Source of the DNA: Aphelenchoides besseyi
Lineage: Eukaryota > Nematoda > Chromadorea > Rhabditida > Aphelenchoididae
DNA: 64,000 bases
Direction: 5' to 3'
NCBI GenBank assembly: GCA_024699855.1
Contig: JAMPIQ010000003.1
Location: 4,898,001 to 4,962,000 of the forward strand
Shown here: positions 42,223-51,738 of the stretch, piece after piece
Layout: every line of letters starts with the position of its first letter
How positions within the stretch are numbered: the stretch's first letter is position 1
Made by a program: the position numbers and the translations under genes
Notes under the pieces: model-generated
Databases searched by the model: none
Told to the model about the DNA's origin: nothing
What the model saw: the letters and a program-made list of their open reading frames with translations, nothing else

Positions 42223-43585
42223 ATGGCTCACCAATCCAAGAAGCAAGGATTCTTCAAACGCTTATTTAACATTAAAAATGAAAACGAAAAAGAGAACCAC
42301 GAATCCGATGTAAGTTTTAATGTGCACAATTTCGAGTCTTTTAAACGAAACTTCATTTTAGCGTAGACCCAACGTTCGTTTTGCTAATGAGTCGCGATAC
42401 TCGCATGGTCGTCACAATCAAAGTTATAGCAATGAGGAAGATCTTCTCGACGCTAATGGACGTCTGAAACCAACCGCTCCCTATCATACGAGTACGCAAA
42501 CACGTGCCAGTCGTGCTCCGCGCTCCTGTCCCGGCGGTCCAACTTCTCCCGATGCGACTCTCGCTTACACAGCAACAACCGATTCCGAAGATGATGGACG
42601 TAACAACTCCTTTCAATCCGAATTTATCACAGGCGGAAGTCGACTTTCTCGACGATCGGGCAAGAAAACGAAAAGACGTTACAATCGCGGAGATTACACA
42701 GCTGATGGAGCAAGTTCTGTGCTACGACCAATACATGCTTCACGAGATGATCGTTATATGGGAAACTATGAAATTGCTGAGGATCGGTCGATGCGCTTGA
42801 ATGAGGTAAGTGTTCGATGAGCCTTTGCATTAATTCCAATTTTTAACGTTTTCGTATCTCGAAAACAAACTGGAGGAAACACGCCAAAAAATGGTCAATC
42901 TGATTAGCAAGCACGAGCTCCAGAAGTCACGCTACAAAGAGCTAAAACATAAATTAGATGAGGAACGTCGAGCACACAGAGACGCACAGAGAAAGATAGA
43001 GAAACAACAGTTGAAGATTGCCGAATTGCATATGGTAAGGCGGAGAGACGAACCTCTCAAATAGATTGTCAATTTCAGGAGATAAGAAACTTGCAAGGTC
43101 GGAATTATCCGTTGCCACCGCCTGCTTTTCAACCCAATCTTTTCACGCCAAGTGGTTTGAACAACACCAGTAGCATGATTTTTTCACGACCACCTTTTAT
43201 TCCTCAAATGAATCCTATTCTGCAGAACACATTCAGTGAACAAAATCGTTCTAGTGGTACGTTTTTATGATTCAAAAATGTAGTTAAAAAGTTTTGTTCA
43301 GGAGTTGAAACAGAAGCAGAGATTAAGAACTTTAACAGCGATACTGCAGGCGAACATCTTCTTAGTGACAACTCAGTTTTTGACACGGAAATACCGCGTT
43401 CAGTCAATGATGAGGAATTGACCAGCAACCGTGTGCCACTTACTCCGCCAAAGTTTATTGCAGTAGAAGACGAACCCGAAGGAAGTGATCTTGGATACTC
43501 CACGAACTCGACTGCAACCGAACGACCGTTTGTTGTCAAATGTGCGATTCCACGAAAAATTCGACGCACAAGTAACAGTTTCTAA
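42223..43585 (+). CDS. Unrecognised coiled-coil protein
   Basis: Five exons (42223-42309, 42362-42805, about 42876-43034, 43079-43256, 43302-43585) join to about 383 aa. The N-terminus is basic (MAHQSKKQGFFKRLFNIK). A Ser/Thr/Arg-rich region of 150 aa follows (RRPNVRFANESRYSHGRHNQ). A central coiled coil spans about residues 178-230 (LISKHELQKSRYKELKHKL; EERRAHRDAQRKIEKQQ). The C-terminal half is Pro/Ser-rich and unstructured (FSRPPFIPQMNPIL). The third intron acceptor is weak (ACTGGAG) and its edge is uncertain. A TTTCAG lies 8 bases before the ATG. No family recognised; scaffold-type or centrosomal function would be a guess. Confidence 0.7.
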
Positions 43586-43636
43586 GTTCTTCGATTATCT
43601 TATATGTTCCTTCAACAATAAACTTTTGGTTACCCG

Positions 43637-44390
43637 ATATGTTTTATTGAGCTTTCATATTAACAAGTTGATTCAACAGTCGAGTTCATAGACCGCAATT
43701 CTCGTCGCAACTTTCGTATTTTCGTCGTTAAACTCGAGACTTTCTTTTCGCACCTTAAAACAGTCATCATTGAAAAGTGGAGACATTAAAACTTACTCAG
43801 TTGATGTACTACAGCATTTTGATAGGGCCTTGCATTTTCGCTGCAACATTTTTCTGGAACGTCGACAAAATTTGACGATCTGCTTTCCATTCTGTTTCTT
43901 CCTTTTCTGACGAGAAAGACCCCGTTGACTCAACAAAACTTCGGCTATGATCTCCATCTTGTCCGCCGCTGATCGACATTTTCGCTCCTAGACAATCGAC
44001 TAGTTGATCAGCTGAACGTGATTCCATCAAATACCTTTGCGCTGTCCAATGGTTGTTCATCGTCCTGTACGTCTGAAGCTGCAACACAGCCGGCAAGTAA
44101 TTCGGTCTTCTGAAGCTGCAAGTCGCCCAATTCCATGCGCAATTTTCTTTTCTCTTTCTTTTGGCAATCACTCAGTCCATCATCGGAAATTGGAAACTTC
44201 AAACATTCACGCTCTTTATCCGTCAAACGATCTAAACATTGATGCAGATGCTCGCAGTATTGTGTCTAAAATCAATTAAACGAATCCATAACTTCAACTG
44301 CTACTCACAGCATTGGCGTCGATTATGCACAATAAAATAAAGACCAAAAAACACCCTCGGCTTGTCGATCTACGTGGCCACATGGTTGAA
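43637..44390. repeat. Direct repeat, copy 1 (754 bp)
   Basis: This segment recurs at 50409-51162 with a constant offset of 6,772 bases. All stretches compared are identical apart from one base (g at 44384, c at 51156, directly before the shared start codon). The unit contains one complete small gene. Outside the unit the flanks differ on both sides. Confidence 0.93.
43660..44383 (-). CDS. Secreted Cys-rich protein, copy 1
   Basis: Four exons (44309-44383, 44035-44265, 43797-43987, 43660-43753) encode about 196 aa. A signal peptide (MWPRRSTSRGCFLVFILLC) covers exon 1 exactly. The mature part has many Cys (YCEHLHQC, ECLKF, SDCQKK, AGCVAA, FCRRSRK, RKCKALSKCC) mixed with basic, helical segments (ELGDLQLQKTELL; KIRKLRRELRSM). 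I do not recognise the family; a disulphide-rich secreted nematode protein is likely. The frame is intact. Upstream of the ATG the sequence differs from copy 2 within 7 bases, so copy 1 probably lost the original promoter. Confidence 0.75.
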
Positions 44391-45083
44391 AATAATATAT
44401 AAATGGGGCTTCTAGCACACATAGTTTTTTTAACGCAAGGATACATTTCCTTGATAAAAAGAGGTCAAATCACTCACATGCAACGCTTAAAAATTTTCTA
44501 TTACAGTGCTATTTCTTAACACAAGTATACATTTCCTTGATAAAAAGGGTCAAAATCAATCACAAGTAGTATATATACGATAATACCGGCTCAATCACCC
44601 ACACCCTCAAAATCCCATCAACAAAATTATACATATTTCGCGAATTAAAAAGATAAAATACCTCAAATCATGTACAATATCTTAAATTTTACCATAAAAA
44701 TCCTCTCATCCCAACTTGAGACTCTAGCTCAGCCCAATCACCCTCGTCCCTCTTATTCCCACAGTCAAAATAATACCCCTTTTTCGTGAATTATAGCAAA
44801 CAAAATCAGTAATAATCTGATCACCGTTCTTACTATTTTTGGCTTAAAGCCTTTAAATTTGAAGTGATTTTGTTGATTTTTACGGACTCTGATAGTTTGT
44901 CATTATTGGCAAATTCACACGATTTTTGCAGCGATTATTTTTGGAGATGTTTTGACATTGTCCCAACTGTTTTCTCAAGCTTTTTCGCTTGATTTTCTCA
45001 TTTTATCTGCTTATTTTAACTCCTACTTCGTGTGATCTATTCTATTTATTTCTAGACATAAAGCTCTATTTCTCACTATAAAA
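44391..45083. other. AT-rich non-coding segment inside the repeat-bracketed island
   Basis: About 0.7 kb, strongly AT-rich, without coding potential. It includes a degenerate two-unit repeat (44425-44569) and a pyrimidine-rich region before the next gene. It is absent from the region next to copy 2, so it belongs to the inserted material. Confidence 0.5.
44425..44569. repeat. Degenerate tandem duplication, two units about 83 bp apart
   Basis: The phrase atacatttccttgataaaaa followed by g(a)ggtcaaa..tca occurs at about 44440 and again at about 44526, each preceded by ttcttaac/ttttaacgcaag-like sequence. The units differ by small substitutions. Possibly a remnant of a repeat-rich element end. 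Confidence 0.6.
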
Positions 45084-45674
45084 ATGGAAACCAATATTAA
45101 AAAAGAGCTAATCGATGAAATCAATCAACTCGTCATCAAAAATGAGCCGTAAGCTAATCAAATTTTCTTGTTCTTTTATGCAAATTTCAAATTCATCCTT
45201 TTCTCTCCAATCAGTTAATTGCTCTCATTTTCAGTTTTGTCGAAGTTGAAAGCTGTTTCTCTACGTCCAATTGGTTTGCTTCATACGATTGTTCCGTTAT
45301 GGCCTATCCTACGTTTACCACACATTTGGCTCAGCTGGATCTCGACTACAACGTTCAAGTCAGCGCCACACCGGCGGGAATTCGGGTTTCAAATCATGCG
45401 TTTGCTCACGTCTACAATCATGGCTTGAATCCTCGCACCTACTCGTCTCGACTGGGAAATCACTGCATCATTGTCATTGTCCACAATCTCACTCGCCCGG
45501 TAAGTTATCGTTCCTTTTGACTCTTCTTATCCTTTATTCTTTTAGGCTTTGGTGATCAATGGCGAAGAAATTGAGTCCAAAATCTATGATTTGCGCTTGA
45601 CGTTCAAGAACAATGGTCAATGCATGAACTTCTGTCGAGAGCTTGAACAACAACAATACCATCTTATGGATTGA
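45084..45674 (+). CDS. Unknown 152-aa protein in the island
   Basis: Three exons (45084-45148, 45235-45499, 45546-45674) join in frame to about 152 aa. Exon 1 encodes METNIKKELIDEINQLVIK. Exon 2 encodes a mixed region (FVEVESCFSTSNWFASYDC, then LAQLDLDYNVQVSATPAG, HVYNHGLNPRTYSSRLGNHC). Exon 3 ends CRELEQQQYHLMD. No signal peptide or membrane segment is seen and no family is recognised. A GTAAGT follows the stop by two bases, so a 3'UTR intron or read-through exon is possible. The mariner element is inserted 45 bp further on, in the presumed 3' region. It lies between the 754-bp repeats, so it arrived with, or before, the transposons. Confidence 0.55.
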
Positions 45675-45719
45675 AGTAAGTTCTTTTATAAATTCATAAT
45701 TTGTACTAATCTTATCCTA

Positions 45720-45780
45720 CAGGGTGGTTAAAAATGAACTCCCACTTTTTTCCCGAAAAAAAAATTTTTGAAATGAAAAA
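45720..45780 (+). repeat. Left terminal inverted repeat of the mariner element
   Basis: About 61 bases identical to the reverse complement of 47037-47097, including a run of nine A and five T. It begins cagggtgg next to TA. Confidence 0.9.
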
Positions 45781-45827
45781 TCGGTCTGTTTTCATTTCGA
45801 GATCACAATTTATTAACAGTAATGAGT

Positions 45828-47004
45828 TCATCGGATTTCCACTTGTCCCCCTTGTCGATCCAGGCAGGTTTGAAGTCGCCGATGATAGTTGGCCATGACT
45901 CGTTCGCGCATTGGTCGATCTTGTCTTAATTGGTCGGCGACTTCAACAATTGCCGTCCTCAACTCGTCGAGCGTTCTGGGACGCTGATCCGTGTTGAATA
46001 TTCGGCCTTTCATGTAACCCCAAAGCCAGAAATCACATGGTGTAAGATCTGGAGATCGAGGTGGCCAAGCCGCGGGTGATGGATGGGCACGGGTTCCTCT
46101 TCCAATCCACCGCCCCGGGAATTCACGATCGAGCAAAGTCAGAACGTTGTTCCCAATATGACACGGGGCGCCATCTTGTTGGAACAAGATGTTGTGGAAA
46201 TTGGGCCAACCCCTAAGGGTTGGCAGGATCTCGTTAACCAGGGTTTGTTCCAACCACTGGGAGTTGATTCCCCGTTGACCGGCTGATGATTCCCAAAAAA
46301 TTGGGCCAATCACGCCTTCAATGCCAACGCCCATCCACACCGTCACTTTCGGGGAGGGAAAACGACAGGTATCGAACCAATGCGGGTTGGAATCTGCCCA
46401 CATGATCCAATCGTGCCGATTCACACCCCCATCCAAATGAAAGTGGGCTTCATCGGTGAATAACAAGTTATTCAACCGATCCGGATCAGCCGCCAGACGC
46501 ATCAACTCGTCTCGGGCAAAATTCATTCGCGTGGCGGGATCTGGAGCGTCGAGAGCGTGTGCCATCTGAAGATGGTAGGGACGCATCTTCAGGTCTTCTT
46601 TGAGGATAAGCTGGAGTGTGCTTCGTGACATCTGAGTGGTTGGCTCGTCTTCTCCATCACCACTGGGTCCAATAACGAACAGATTGCGCCTCGTTGAAAG
46701 ATGAGGGTTGGCCGCGAACGCTTCTCGAATATCTTCAATTGCTTCTGCGTTTCGAACACGCCTAAAGGGCAATGAAAAAAAGCAAAACTCGAACTCACTT
46801 GGACTTGTGCATACCGCGCTCGCCGTGCACTGAACCAGTGGCGTAGAAGTTTTCCACCCATTTTTGGATGGTTTTGCGATCGGGGTTACGAGCATCATCA
46901 TCTCCGGCATCACGACGAATTCGTTTGACAAACTTGACGTAACAGCATGCCTCCTCAATGAACACACCAACAAACTTCGCTTTTTCTTGAGCACTGTAGC
47001 CCAT
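45828..47004 (-). CDS. Mariner transposase, DD41D, with a 37-nt intron
   Basis: Two exons (46799-47004 and 45828-46761) encode about 379 aa. The N-terminal helix-turn-helix region includes DRKTIQKWVENFYATGSVHG. The catalytic acidic triad is visible: FTDEAHFHLDG, then LFQQDGAPCH, then WPPRSPDLTPCDFWLWG. I count 41 residues between the second and third Asp, giving D,D(41)D. Between the exons is a 37-nt segment with GTGAGT...CTTTAG borders that matches the size of host introns; without removing it the frame breaks after MHKSK. Start Met (MGYSAQEKAKF) lies 33 bp inside the right inverted repeat. All catalytic residues are present. Confidence 0.88.
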
Positions 47005-47036
47005 AACGATTTAACAAAACTAACCGATTTTTCCAA

Positions 47037-47097
47037 TTTTTCATTTCAAAAATTTTTTTTTCGGGAAAAAAGTGGGAGTTCATTTTTAACCACCCTG
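47037..47097 (-). repeat. Right terminal inverted repeat of the mariner element
   Basis: Reverse complement of 45720-45780 over about 61 bases, ending ccaccctg before TA. Confidence 0.9.
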
Positions 47098-47250
47098 TAT
47101 GTTCTTTAATAATTAGTTTATCATTCAGAAATTGTAAATCGTAATTGCTTTGCATTCCCGCGTTCGTCTTTCTCCTGGACGGTCGGTCCATACCACCGCT
47201 CCGTTCAAACGACGTGGAAGTCTCCGGGCCAAACCGTTGCTGGACCCCGG

Positions 47251-50226
47251 ATGGCCTCCAGGCCAAATGCTAAACAGAGGCGAAGGTGGCAACGGCGTCA
47301 AGAAGAACTTCAAATCTGCACGTTCAACGCACGGTCCATCGCAACCGAAAACCGACTCGCCGCTCTCACTGAAGAACTACGTCACATCCGCTTCGATCTC
47401 ATTGGCCTCAGCGAAACACATCGATCAGGCACATCGCGCACCGAACTCGACTTTAACCCGTCCTCTCCATTGATCTTCTACAACTCTGGGCGAACAGACA
47501 ACTGTCGCGAGCACGCGAAATCGATGAAGAACAATCCGCTGACCGGCTGGGGTCGTTTTGGGCTCGCAGGCGCCAGTGGGTTGGGTTTTTTATTCTGCCT
47601 TTCTTATTGTTGTTATTGTTGCTTGTCGTTTATAAATCTATTTCTGTTGATTCGTCTCGATTTCAACACAACCAAAGAACACACACGGGAGTCGGCTTCA
47701 TTGTCACCTCGGGACTCGACCAACACACAAGCAGCGTGGAAAATGTTTCCGATCGAATCATGCAAATCACCTTTACGTTCCCGTCTGGTCAAACAATGCG
47801 AGTGACTCAAGTGTATGCTCCGTGTCAGGACGACGACTACGACCAATTTCTCGACCAATTGCACACCGCCATCATCAGCAGTAACTACACCTATGACATT
47901 GTGATCGGGGACTTCAATGCACGAGTTGGCAACGACAATCCCGCACAACAACACATCGGCCCGTACTGCAGAGGAGCTCGAAATGTCCGAGGACAAGCGA
48001 TGGCCAACTTTGCCGAAGCCGAGAACCTGTACGTGCTCAACTCGTTCTTCAAGAAACCCGACCACCGTCGATGGACTCACCGATCCCCGAACGGCTCAAC
48101 GCTGGCAGAACTCGACTATGTCCTTGCTCGAAAACGAAAGAACATCAGCGACGTCCACGTACTCAGTCAATTCAACTCGGGCAGCGACCATCGTCTCCTA
48201 CGCACAAGAATCCGCGTCACGAAGATAAAACGAGGCCCGCCACGTCCGCGTCAACTGCCACCAGACTACGACGAACTTGCACTTAAAACAAGCCTTCTCT
48301 GCGACCCAACAATCGTCAACTCAAACACCCAAGATCGGGGTCAGAAGCAATGGCGAACAATCCGAGCAGCCCTGAAGAACGCCGCTCAACGAGCCGAAGT
48401 AAGATGGAAACTCCTGCCGCGCATCTCCGCTCAAACAACCGATCTCTTACGCCAAAGACGCGAATGCAAATTTGGACTCTCATCTCCGCACCTGCAACCA
48501 ACAGCACGAGCTCTAATCACATATGCCGAGCTTTGCAAGCAAGCCCGACGGTCACTCCAAGCCGACCTTCACAACCACCAAATCCGTGTCCTCGAACGGG
48601 CACTGCAAGACGGCCGACTGAAACGCGGGCGAGTCGAGCTCGTCCACAAACGTCAAGTCATTACCCAACTCCGGCGAGCAGATAGAAAGATTACGAACAC
48701 CACGACAGAAACAGCAAACACAGCCGCAGCCTTCTACTCAGAACTCTACACGTCGATCGATGGCCCATTTCAATTCACGCACAACTCACCTCTCGTCCAA
48801 CCAATCACAGGGCAAGAACTCCGCGCCGCCACCTCTCGCATCCGCGGTAACACATCTGCAGGAACCGATGGCATTCGCTCAAAAGCCGCAAAATATGGAA
48901 CGGACATCCTGGCTGATAAACTCGCAACAGCAGTGAACAAAATGGTCGAAGAGAGCAATGTAGCACCCGACTTCGCTCATGCCTCCACGATACTCCTACA
49001 CAAAAAAGGTGACCGGATGGACATCGCCAACTACCGACTAATCTCGCTTCTTCCAACTCTCTACAAGGTCGTCACCCGTGCTCTGACCCAAAGAGTTGAA
49101 GCCGCAGCTCGTCAACACCTTCCGGCGCAACTACTCAACGACCGATCACATTCAAGCAATCAACCAGCTCATCGAGAAATCACACGAATACAGCACACCA
49201 ATCTGCCTCATGTTCGTCGACTTCAAGAAAGCATTTGACTCAGTTGAGTTCCGAAGCATCTGGAACGCGTTGGAGCGCTATGGAGTGGACACGGACACAA
49301 TCGCCATCATCAAAGCACTCTACGCCGCCGGGACCGCTTCCATCACTATTGGCCGCTCAACCGCCGAGTTCCAAGTCCAGCGAGGTGTTCGCCAAGGAGA
49401 CACACTTTCGACGCTCATCTTCGTCCTCTGCTTACAACTCGTAATCGATCAAGTCCAATGGCCAAATGACGGACTCGACATCAACGGCTGCCCACTTCGC
49501 TACCTCGCCTACGCCGACGACGTTGTCCTCATCGACCGGGACCCAATCGCTCTTCAACAAACAACGCAAGCTCTCGTGGACGCATGCGCAACCGTCGGGC
49601 TGCAAATCAACACAAAGAAAACCGAATGGATGGCAAGCAACCGAGGCAATCAGGCCCAAAGCACAGTGATCACAGTCAATGGGAGCACGATCAAAAGAAC
49701 GAACGAATTCGTGTACCTGGGGCAACTCATCCAAATACCTCGCGACCATGGGCGAGAAATTGGGCGACGAATCGGTGCAGCATGGGGCAGCTTTGGTCGG
49801 GCACGAACGCTTCTCACCAACAAATCAACCTCCATCTCGATCAAACGACGCTACTTCCAAATGGTGATTCTCCCAACGCTCCTTTACGCATCCGAGACAT
49901 GGGCCTTCACAAAGACGAACCTCATCCGCCTTCTCCGCACTCAAAGAGCGATGGAAAGGCGAATGCTCGGGTTTCGGTTGAGAGATGGGAAGTCGTCAGT
50001 ATGGATTCGAAGCATCACGAAGCTCCCAGACGTTGTCGTTGCAGCACGAAAACGCAAATGGCGGTTCGCCCAGAAAGTTCTCAACCGGAGCGACAACCGA
50101 TGGACAGAGCGACTTACACAGTGGACACCAACAACTCAACGCCCACTCGGACGACCACGCACCCGGTGGGAAGACGACCTACGGAAGCACGTTGGCCAGC
50201 ACTACGCCTCCGCTGACCGCCGATGA
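47251..50226 (+). pseudogene. RTE endonuclease-reverse transcriptase, frame-disrupted
   Basis: The endonuclease part begins with ICTFNARSI and LIGLSETHRSG and continues with VYAPCQDDDYDQF, VIGDFNARVG and SGSDHRLL. The reverse transcriptase contains AGTDGI, MFVDFKKAFDSVEF, GVRQGD and the catalytic AYADDV block, followed by the family tail ending RPLGRPRTRWEDDL. The frame is broken at least twice: about 180 bp of unrelated T-rich sequence sits inside the endonuclease region (47505-47690), and a shift lies near 49125 just before the FRRNYSTTDH block. This copy should therefore not make a full-length enzyme. Confidence 0.85.
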
Positions 50227-50408
50227 ATCGAAGCCGCAAGAGAAACAAGGCGATGGAGTCGAGCCGAACGGTCGTACACCCGGCCGCTGAAGTTCCGCCG
50301 ACGACCGCATGCCGCCTCCGCCAACCTCACCGCGACGTCGAGTGGTTAACCCCACTCTTCATTCTTGTTCATCTGTCGCTGAGCGTGAATAAAACAAAAC
50401 AAACAAAC
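50227..50408 (+). other. 3' untranslated region and tail of the RTE element
   Basis: About 180 bp of CG-rich sequence ending in an A/C-rich tail with an AATAAA signal (gaataaaac). It joins the second 754-bp repeat without any linker. Confidence 0.6.
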
Positions 50409-51162
50409 ATATGTTTTATTGAGCTTTCATATTAACAAGTTGATTCAACAGTCGAGTTCATAGACCGCAATTCTCGTCGCAACTTTCGTATTTTCGTCGT
50501 TAAACTCGAGACTTTCTTTTCGCACCTTAAAACAGTCATCATTGAAAAGTGGAGACATTAAAACTTACTCAGTTGATGTACTACAGCATTTTGATAGGGC
50601 CTTGCATTTTCGCTGCAACATTTTTCTGGAACGTCGACAAAATTTGACGATCTGCTTTCCATTCTGTTTCTTCCTTTTCTGACGAGAAAGACCCCGTTGA
50701 CTCAACAAAACTTCGGCTATGATCTCCATCTTGTCCGCCGCTGATCGACATTTTCGCTCCTAGACAATCGACTAGTTGATCAGCTGAACGTGATTCCATC
50801 AAATACCTTTGCGCTGTCCAATGGTTGTTCATCGTCCTGTACGTCTGAAGCTGCAACACAGCCGGCAAGTAATTCGGTCTTCTGAAGCTGCAAGTCGCCC
50901 AATTCCATGCGCAATTTTCTTTTCTCTTTCTTTTGGCAATCACTCAGTCCATCATCGGAAATTGGAAACTTCAAACATTCACGCTCTTTATCCGTCAAAC
51001 GATCTAAACATTGATGCAGATGCTCGCAGTATTGTGTCTAAAATCAATTAAACGAATCCATAACTTCAACTGCTACTCACAGCATTGGCGTCGATTATGC
51101 ACAATAAAATAAAGACCAAAAAACACCCTCGGCTTGTCGATCTACGTGGCCACATCGTTGAA
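50409..51162. repeat. Direct repeat, copy 2 (754 bp)
   Basis: Second copy of the unit at 43637-44390, same orientation. The left boundary is the tail of the RTE element; the right side runs into unique sequence. Arrangement matches a duplicated target sequence on either side of an insertion. Confidence 0.93.
50432..51155 (-). CDS. Secreted Cys-rich protein, copy 2
   Basis: Same four exons as copy 1 shifted by 6,772 bases (51081-51155, 50807-51037, 50569-50759, 50432-50525) and the same protein of about 196 aa, with signal peptide and many Cys. Here the sequence upstream of the ATG is the undisturbed flank of the locus, so this copy more likely keeps the native promoter. Conversely its 3' flank is the retrotransposon tail, while copy 1 keeps the native 3' flank. 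Confidence 0.75.
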
Positions 51163-51738
51163 TGTTTAATAATCGACGAACAAAAGGCGGTACTTGTGCT
51201 ATGAACCGAGAATTCAGCTCGCTCACTTGTCCAATGAACTCACGCTTGAAGTAATCTCGTCTGTTTATTTTTTGCACAACTGTCAAGACTCATGGATCTA
51301 TCGGAACGCTGTCCGCGGTTCTGCTCCAAAGTTTCGTTTTTTTCACACGTTCAAGTCGATTAGCGACAAAAAGCTCCGAATGAATTTGATGGGATATACT
51401 TTTACGAAAATATTAAACAACGAGGAATTTGTGCTTCATTCACTAACCAAACGATCTAGACTTTTCGAATCAAAATAAGACACTTAGCTTCGTAACTAAA
51501 CTTTAAATCTCAAAAGTTTGCAACAAAAAATTTAAGTGCGCACGTTTGTCGAGATCAGAAATCGAGTTTGTAAGAGAGAAATTGTGAACACTTTGACTTT
51601 GAGCTCTTAAATGCGTGCATCTTAGTCATTTTTTGAGCTATCAGATTGCAATAGAGTGTTTATTATTAGTTTCTGCTCTTTAGACATTAGCAAAAGATGA
51701 AGTTCAATTCTCCGTAAAAGTTAAGTATAACGTTGCTT
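51163..51738. other. Intergenic region
   Basis: About 0.58 kb containing the 5' side of the Cys-rich gene and the 3' side of beta-ureidopropionase. A 94-codon plus-strand frame at 51194 has no family resemblance and is not called. Confidence 0.4.

Larger units (their letters stand above)
45720..47097 (-). mobile_element. Tc1/mariner-type DNA transposon (DD41D), complete
   Basis: The element is 1,378 bp with perfect inverted terminal repeats of about 61 bp starting cagggtggttaaaaatgaac (45720-45780 and 47037-47097). It is flanked by TA on both sides (45718-45719 and 47098-47099), the standard target duplication of the superfamily. It carries one transposase gene on the minus strand with no visible damage. 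Perfect terminal repeats and an intact gene suggest recent activity. Confidence 0.93.
47100..50408 (+). mobile_element. RTE-type non-LTR retrotransposon, broken copy
   Basis: The element encodes an apurinic-type endonuclease and a reverse transcriptase in one direction and ends with a short A-rich tail (gaataaaacaaaacaaacaaac) with no long poly(A), typical of RTE elements. The tail abuts the second 754-bp repeat exactly at 50409. The 5' end is not well defined; coding begins near 47250, and the non-coding start may lie close to the mariner edge. Base composition (CAC/GAC-rich codons) is clearly different from neighbouring host exons. Confidence 0.85.

Noticed and set aside
44391..45083. LTR or Helitron ends around the repeats
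   Set aside because: No TG...CA borders, primer-binding site, polypurine tract or hairpin end could be seen; the 754-bp repeats contain a normal gene and do not resemble LTRs.
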